Assembly (NCBI GenBank): GCA_036345935.2
Contig: JADWOT020000004.1
Location: forward strand, 13,903,467-13,967,466
Origin: Taenia hydatigena
Taxonomy: Eukaryota > Platyhelminthes > Cestoda > Cyclophyllidea > Taeniidae
Direction of reading: 5' to 3'
DNA length: 64,000 bases
The notes beneath the pieces were generated by a model. That model searched no databases and had not been told where the DNA came from. It worked only from the letters and a program-made list of their open reading frames with translations. A program made the translations under genes and the position numbers. Positions 60,209 through 64,000 of the stretch are shown one piece after another; the stretch's first letter is position 1, and every line of letters starts with the position of its first letter.

Positions 60209-61174
60209 ACGCAGTTAATTCTTCTACCGCTGAGCAAATCATGCAATTGAACTACAATGACTCTGCTTGAAAAAGCCATTGCTCAATTCATCAATTTGAA
60301 AAGACTTTAGTTCACTTATCGGGAGTATGTTACTCCCCACAGGGCGAATAATAATGTCCCTCATGAAAGGAACCACAGTGCTGACAATGAGAGGCCTCAC
60401 GTATTGGCACGATTGTGGCGACTGGGTGCAACACCTTATGGCAGATATGGAGGCTCATCAAAGGACAGCTCTACCAATAAGGCAATGACTCAAAGTAGAA
60501 GCTACTCCTTCAAATGGACCATCTTAAGTTCAACGAGAACTATTTTGACCACTTTATCATTCTATCTTACGGCTACCAACCACCGTCTCGCATGTGTGAC
60601 ACATCTAGCCACTTCTTCCTCCCTTCCTTCTTTCCTTCCTCCCTTCCTTCCTTTCTTCCGTCCCTCCTTTCTCTTTCCTTCTCTTCTTCGAAAAGCAAGC
60701 CTGCTGTCCCACCGGTGTAACATGTGTTGGTTCTTTCCTTACCACCACCATCGAAAATGCACATACTGGATATGCTGCATAAATGCCTTCAACACTCACA
60801 CCCGTCTTCCCGTCACACGCAGCAACAGAAACCCACTACTAAAGTCATTTGAGTAACACTTTTATTCCACTCGCATTCCAACCGCATTTCTAGCTCACTG
60901 GCATTGTGAGGCGACAGTACAGCCTCATCGTTGTGGGTGGTTGCTATCACTTCCACAAGCACATTCAACGCACCTATACCTCACCTACACCACAAAGCAG
61001 TACATCGTTCCAGTCGTGCCAGTAATAATTATCATCATTAGCCGCCAACATGCACCACAATTTAGCGTGATGGCAGTGCAGTCACCACACAGAAAGCGCT
61101 GCTCACTTTCAAATGGTGAGGCTATCGATTGAATCCATTGATCGTGTCACACACTCAAACATACCGCCACTACA

Positions 61175-62126
61175 ATGTTTGCAAATCGGATGTATCTGCA
61201 AATGCTCTTCGTCTTGGTGTACATTTCGCTTTGGTTTTTCGGTCACTTTGGTTTTTTCCGTTTGCGATTTTTCTTTCTCGCGTGGACCCTCGTGGACATG
61301 GCGCAAGCAGTGTCCACGAGGAGAGGTAGGTGCTCGCCTTTACACACACCTCTACTAACCTCATTGTCATGCAGGTTGCCAAAGACGCCAACAGGCTGTC
61401 TCTCACAAAGCACTTCAGACAGATGTTCATGTGGAAGAAGAGCGGGTGGAGCAAGTGGAGCAGGTAGAGCAGGTGGAGGAGATGGAGAACTCGACTGGCG
61501 CATCTGATGCGAAGCTGGTGAGGTTCCAACAGATACTGCAATTCTTCGCCTCGCCTCCAAGTCATTCGATGCGGAGGCGGCAGCGACGGTCGGCAGAAAC
61601 GGAAGGAGATACTGGCGCCGCAGACACGACCTACGGTGTTACCGACCTTCCGGATGAGTACGAATGGAGGGAAGAAGGAGGAGGTGGTGGTGTGGATAGC
61701 GCAAAGTGCCTTTGCGCTGAAAGGAGGAGGAGGAGAAGACGGATGGAGACAAAGGGCCGTTCGAAGAGGGACGAGGACGGGCAGCAGGAAGAGGAGGAGG
61801 AGGAGGAGGTGCGGTTGGAGCGGGAGGAGCGGGTGGAGCGTGAGCGGGAGCAGGCGCAGGTGCGGGATGGGCAGCGCGAGGAGAAGCAGGAGGAGGACGG
61901 GAGAATGGAGAAGGAGGTGAAGAAGGAGAAGACGCACAATGTCATCATGGAGAGCGGTCACCACGTACACGGCAAAGCAAAGAAGACGCGCAGCGGCAGG
62001 TGGCGTCGGCTCTTCACCAACGCAATCGGTGGACTCGCGTGGCACCAACAACACAAGGGACCACCTCACCAACACCCACACCGACACCGACACCGACACC
62101 GGTTTACAGACTCCATGATGCATTGA
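61175..62126 (+). CDS. two-exon gene B, predicted secreted highly charged protein (right copy, full length)
   Basis: The coding sequence joins 61,175-61,325 to 61,375-62,126: 301 codons including the stop. The 49-base intron has donor GAGAG|GTAGGT and acceptor CATGCAG|GT, and its phases agree (G plus GT gives Gly51). Residues 1-45 form a hydrophobic Phe/Leu-rich leader ending near MAQA, a likely signal peptide or anchor. Then come CQRRQQ, VEQ repeats (about 71-85), a predicted helix SDAKLVRFQQILQFF (about 94-108), Arg runs, DLPDEYEW (about 142-149), a Glu/Arg-rich middle, and a basic C terminus with alternating His-Arg residues. There is no catalytic motif. The left copy conserves both exons and both splice sites but lacks the C-terminal quarter. 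The family is not recognised and it could be lineage-specific. Confidence 0.65.
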
Positions 62127-62419
62127 TGATGGAGCAAAGTGTGCTTCTTGCCTACCACCAATTCACACCAAGTCAAGTTGGTGAGAGCATTGTCCTTCCT
62201 GTTAATGCAGCAGCATCTGCACTATGAGCAGCAGCAGCAGGAGGAGGAGGAGAAGGGCGTTGTTGTTGTCGTTGTTGTGGTTGTTAGGGACACTGTAGTT
62301 GTCACGGTTGGCTCAGCAGCAGTAGCAGCAGCAGCAGCAGGAGGAGGTAGATGACGATGATGACCTCCACCCATGCCAAGAGCGAAGGACTTCCGTTCGT
62401 TCGTCTGTCTGTGTGTCTT

Positions 62420-63065
62420 TCTTACCTTCTATTTTTTTTTCTGTCCTTTTTCATTTATTGTTCGGTTGAGATGTCCCGGTGCCAACAATGTCTCGCCCAT
62501 GTCCACCGTCAGAGTCGACAATTGTGCCCCTGCTGCCATCGCCGATGCCGTTGTTCACCGCCATGCGTGATGTCTCCTCGTTCTTCACTTCTTTCTCCGT
62601 TCCGATGCCTCCCCTCTCTCTCTCTCTCCCTCCCTCCCTCACTCCCTGCCTCCCTTCCCTCTCCCTGTTCCCCTCCCTCCCCGCCTTCCTTCCTTCACTC
62701 CTTCCTTCCTTTCTCCCTTCCTCTTCTTCCTCGAGTAGCTGCTTGTCTTCCACCGTCGCCCTTCCTTCTTTCGTATTCACATCTCACCCCTCCGCTTCCT
62801 CCCATTCGCATTCATCCGGACCTTCGGCTGTGCCGTAGACGACTGCTGCTGATGCGCCAGCTCCTTCCATTTCGCCACCGTCAGCGATGACTTGCAGTAT
62901 CCGTTGCAATCTACCAAACTTCACATCAGATGCGACTGCTTGCGAGTTCCCCCTCCGCCCCCACTGCCCACCCTGCCCATTCTGTCCCACTTCCTCTTCT
63001 TCCACATGAACATTCGTCTGAGGTGCTTTGTGTCAGACAGCTTCTTGGCTTCTTTGGCAACCCAC
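62420..63065 (-). pseudogene. broken paralogue A (right)
   Basis: This is the counterpart of 2,456-3,087. The minus strand begins GTTGCCAAAGAAGCC after a ruined acceptor (catgtgg) and hits TGA after the GCTGTC codons. It keeps SDVKFGRLQRILQ and PDECEWEE, then reads on through the Glu/Gly/Arg-rich tract to a VDSDGGHGRDIVGTGTSQP end. The lost acceptor and the early TGA are shared with the left copy. It converges with gene B. Confidence 0.6.
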
Positions 63066-63315
63066 ATGTCACCTTTCTTATTTTTGTTCTTCTTCTTTTT
63101 TGTTCAAATACATTTCTTTTGTTCATCAGACGAACGCCTTATCTCACTTATCACTTAGTAGGCGGCAGGATGGCGGTGATGTCACAGAATCCACCTCACT
63201 GTCGATTTGAGCTCACTCTCCACCGGCCACTTCGAAGCATTCAATACCACATCCCGACTCTGTCCTATGGTCGTCGAGTTGTGTGACACCATCTCCTTCA
63301 CATTATAATAAGACA

Positions 63316-64000
63316 TTCACTTCATCAGTTGTGTATTTATGATAGAAGAGATAAAAGACTTTGATCCACTTGCTCTTTAAGTTGGCACGGGAACACACAC
63401 ACACACACACCGAGAGTGTGTCAATTCATGAACAATGACGCCTGGGTGGTGGGAGGAAGAGGAGTGGGAATAATAGAAGACGCAGGCCACGTGAATTCAG
63501 AAGTGAACGCAAGGCATCAAAATGCAACCGAACAGTTGCTCAAGTAATAAATAAGTACCTCATTATTTGATTGAATTAACCATAGCTGGGCTGCTCAAAT
63601 GCTGCGATGACGACGACGGCGTCGACGGTGTGACAACCAGGCAGAACGTAGTGGGGTGGAGTGAGTGAGTGAGTGAGTGAATGAATGACTGGCTTGTGCA
63701 CTCGGCCGAGTGCACTGACGTTACGCCAGTTACTCTGAACCACTTCACATGTTAGGGAGAAACAGACAAGGGGGAAGGGACGTGCCGACAGAGTGAGTCT
63801 GTCTAGGCAGTGGCCTTCGCATGCGACAGGTAATTTTAATCGTAAAATCCATCAACTGCCACCACGTTCAGAACCAGGAGTGTGAGCATCCAAGTAAACG
63901 ACGCAGGTAGAAACATTATTGCTAATCTGATAAAAGTATTCGAGGAGGCATTCGTGTTTATGGCGAAGAGATGGAAAGCCAATTCAAGACCAATATGGAA
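63316..64000. other. right flank, no gene seen
   Basis: Contains a CA run (63,392-63,411) and a GAGT run (63,658-63,688). No similarity to the left flank at 1-2,199 was found beyond simple repeats. Confidence 0.55.

Larger units (their letters stand above)
57169..60325. other. 3,157-base block with a clean empty site in the left arm
   Basis: Left-arm sequence across 4,965/4,966 (reverse: catgcag|tatgtt) is split here into catgcag|gatata at 57,168/57,169 and gggag|tatgtt at 60,325/60,326. The block contains the proximal part of repeat copy R2, an AT run (59,155-59,169) and an open frame at 59,846-60,208. No target duplication longer than two bases is visible, and the ends are not GT/AG in either orientation. 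Confidence 0.85.
60326..63315 (-). repeat. inverted arm, right block 1
   Basis: This is the reverse complement of left-arm 2,200-4,965, including the convergent gene pair and the polypurine tract (polypyrimidine here). The AAGG tract is reduced to a short interrupted CCTT patch at 60,610-60,680. Confidence 0.9.

Noticed and set aside
61170..62123. 317-codon minus-strand frame opposite gene B
   Set aside because: It is a shadow of the gene B exons: it ignores the intron, is very Leu/Pro/Ser-rich, and the conserved splice sites and leader are on the plus strand.
1..64000. CRISPR arrays, bacterial operons, telomeric TTAGGG arrays, rRNA genes
   Set aside because: No spaced direct repeats, no ribosome-binding-site-linked gene strings, no telomere arrays and no recognisable rRNA sequence were found by reading. 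tRNA genes were not scanned computationally.

Overview
This is eukaryotic nuclear DNA, most likely from a flatworm and probably a tapeworm. The evidence is introns of 41 and 49 bases with canonical ends, a divergent family 31 glycosyltransferase with one TM segment, a Ty3/gypsy integrase remnant, many microsatellites, long gene-poor stretches and pervasive segmental duplication. The species assignment is inference. There are no operons, CRISPR arrays or bacterial signals.

The layout is two inverted arms around a mostly single-copy centre. The left arm (2,200-10,655) recurs in reverse in the right arm (47,748-63,315). The matched blocks are 2,200-4,965 with 60,326-63,315; 4,966-6,994 with 53,525-57,168; and 8,292-10,655 with 47,748-50,392. 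The right arm carries extra material: a 3,157-base block (57,169-60,325) whose empty site is at 4,965/4,966, a 1.37-kb block (53,941-55,308), and a 679-base module present twice in opposite orientation (49,251-49,929 and 52,734-53,412). Each arm holds a convergent pair of related genes: one intact two-exon gene for a predicted secreted, highly charged protein (left 4,046-3,323; right 61,175-62,126) and a broken paralogue facing it. A long decayed repeat or gene family occurs at 4,985-5,900, 8,292-10,655, 36,925-40,200, 47,748-51,640 and 56,080-59,130.

The centre (10.7-47.7 kb) begins with a CT-rich low-complexity tract. It holds a 1.5-kb direct duplication (17,354-18,855 and 28,240-29,692), the galactosyltransferase-type gene (21,391-22,975, minus), minus-strand exons of an unrecognised gene at 24.5-25.8 kb, and further protein-like minus-strand exons at 30.2-32.9 kb, one with an in-frame stop. 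An inverted pair lies at 25,836-26,282 and 31,862-32,309. A gypsy integrase remnant lies at 34.8-35.6 kb, a cysteine-rich reading frame at 36.6-37.0 kb, and a large decayed plus-strand gene at about 42.4-47.7 kb. The best supported genes are the galactosyltransferase and the two copies of the charged secreted protein. Most other coding calls rest on protein-like translation, splice signals and comparison between copies inside this window.
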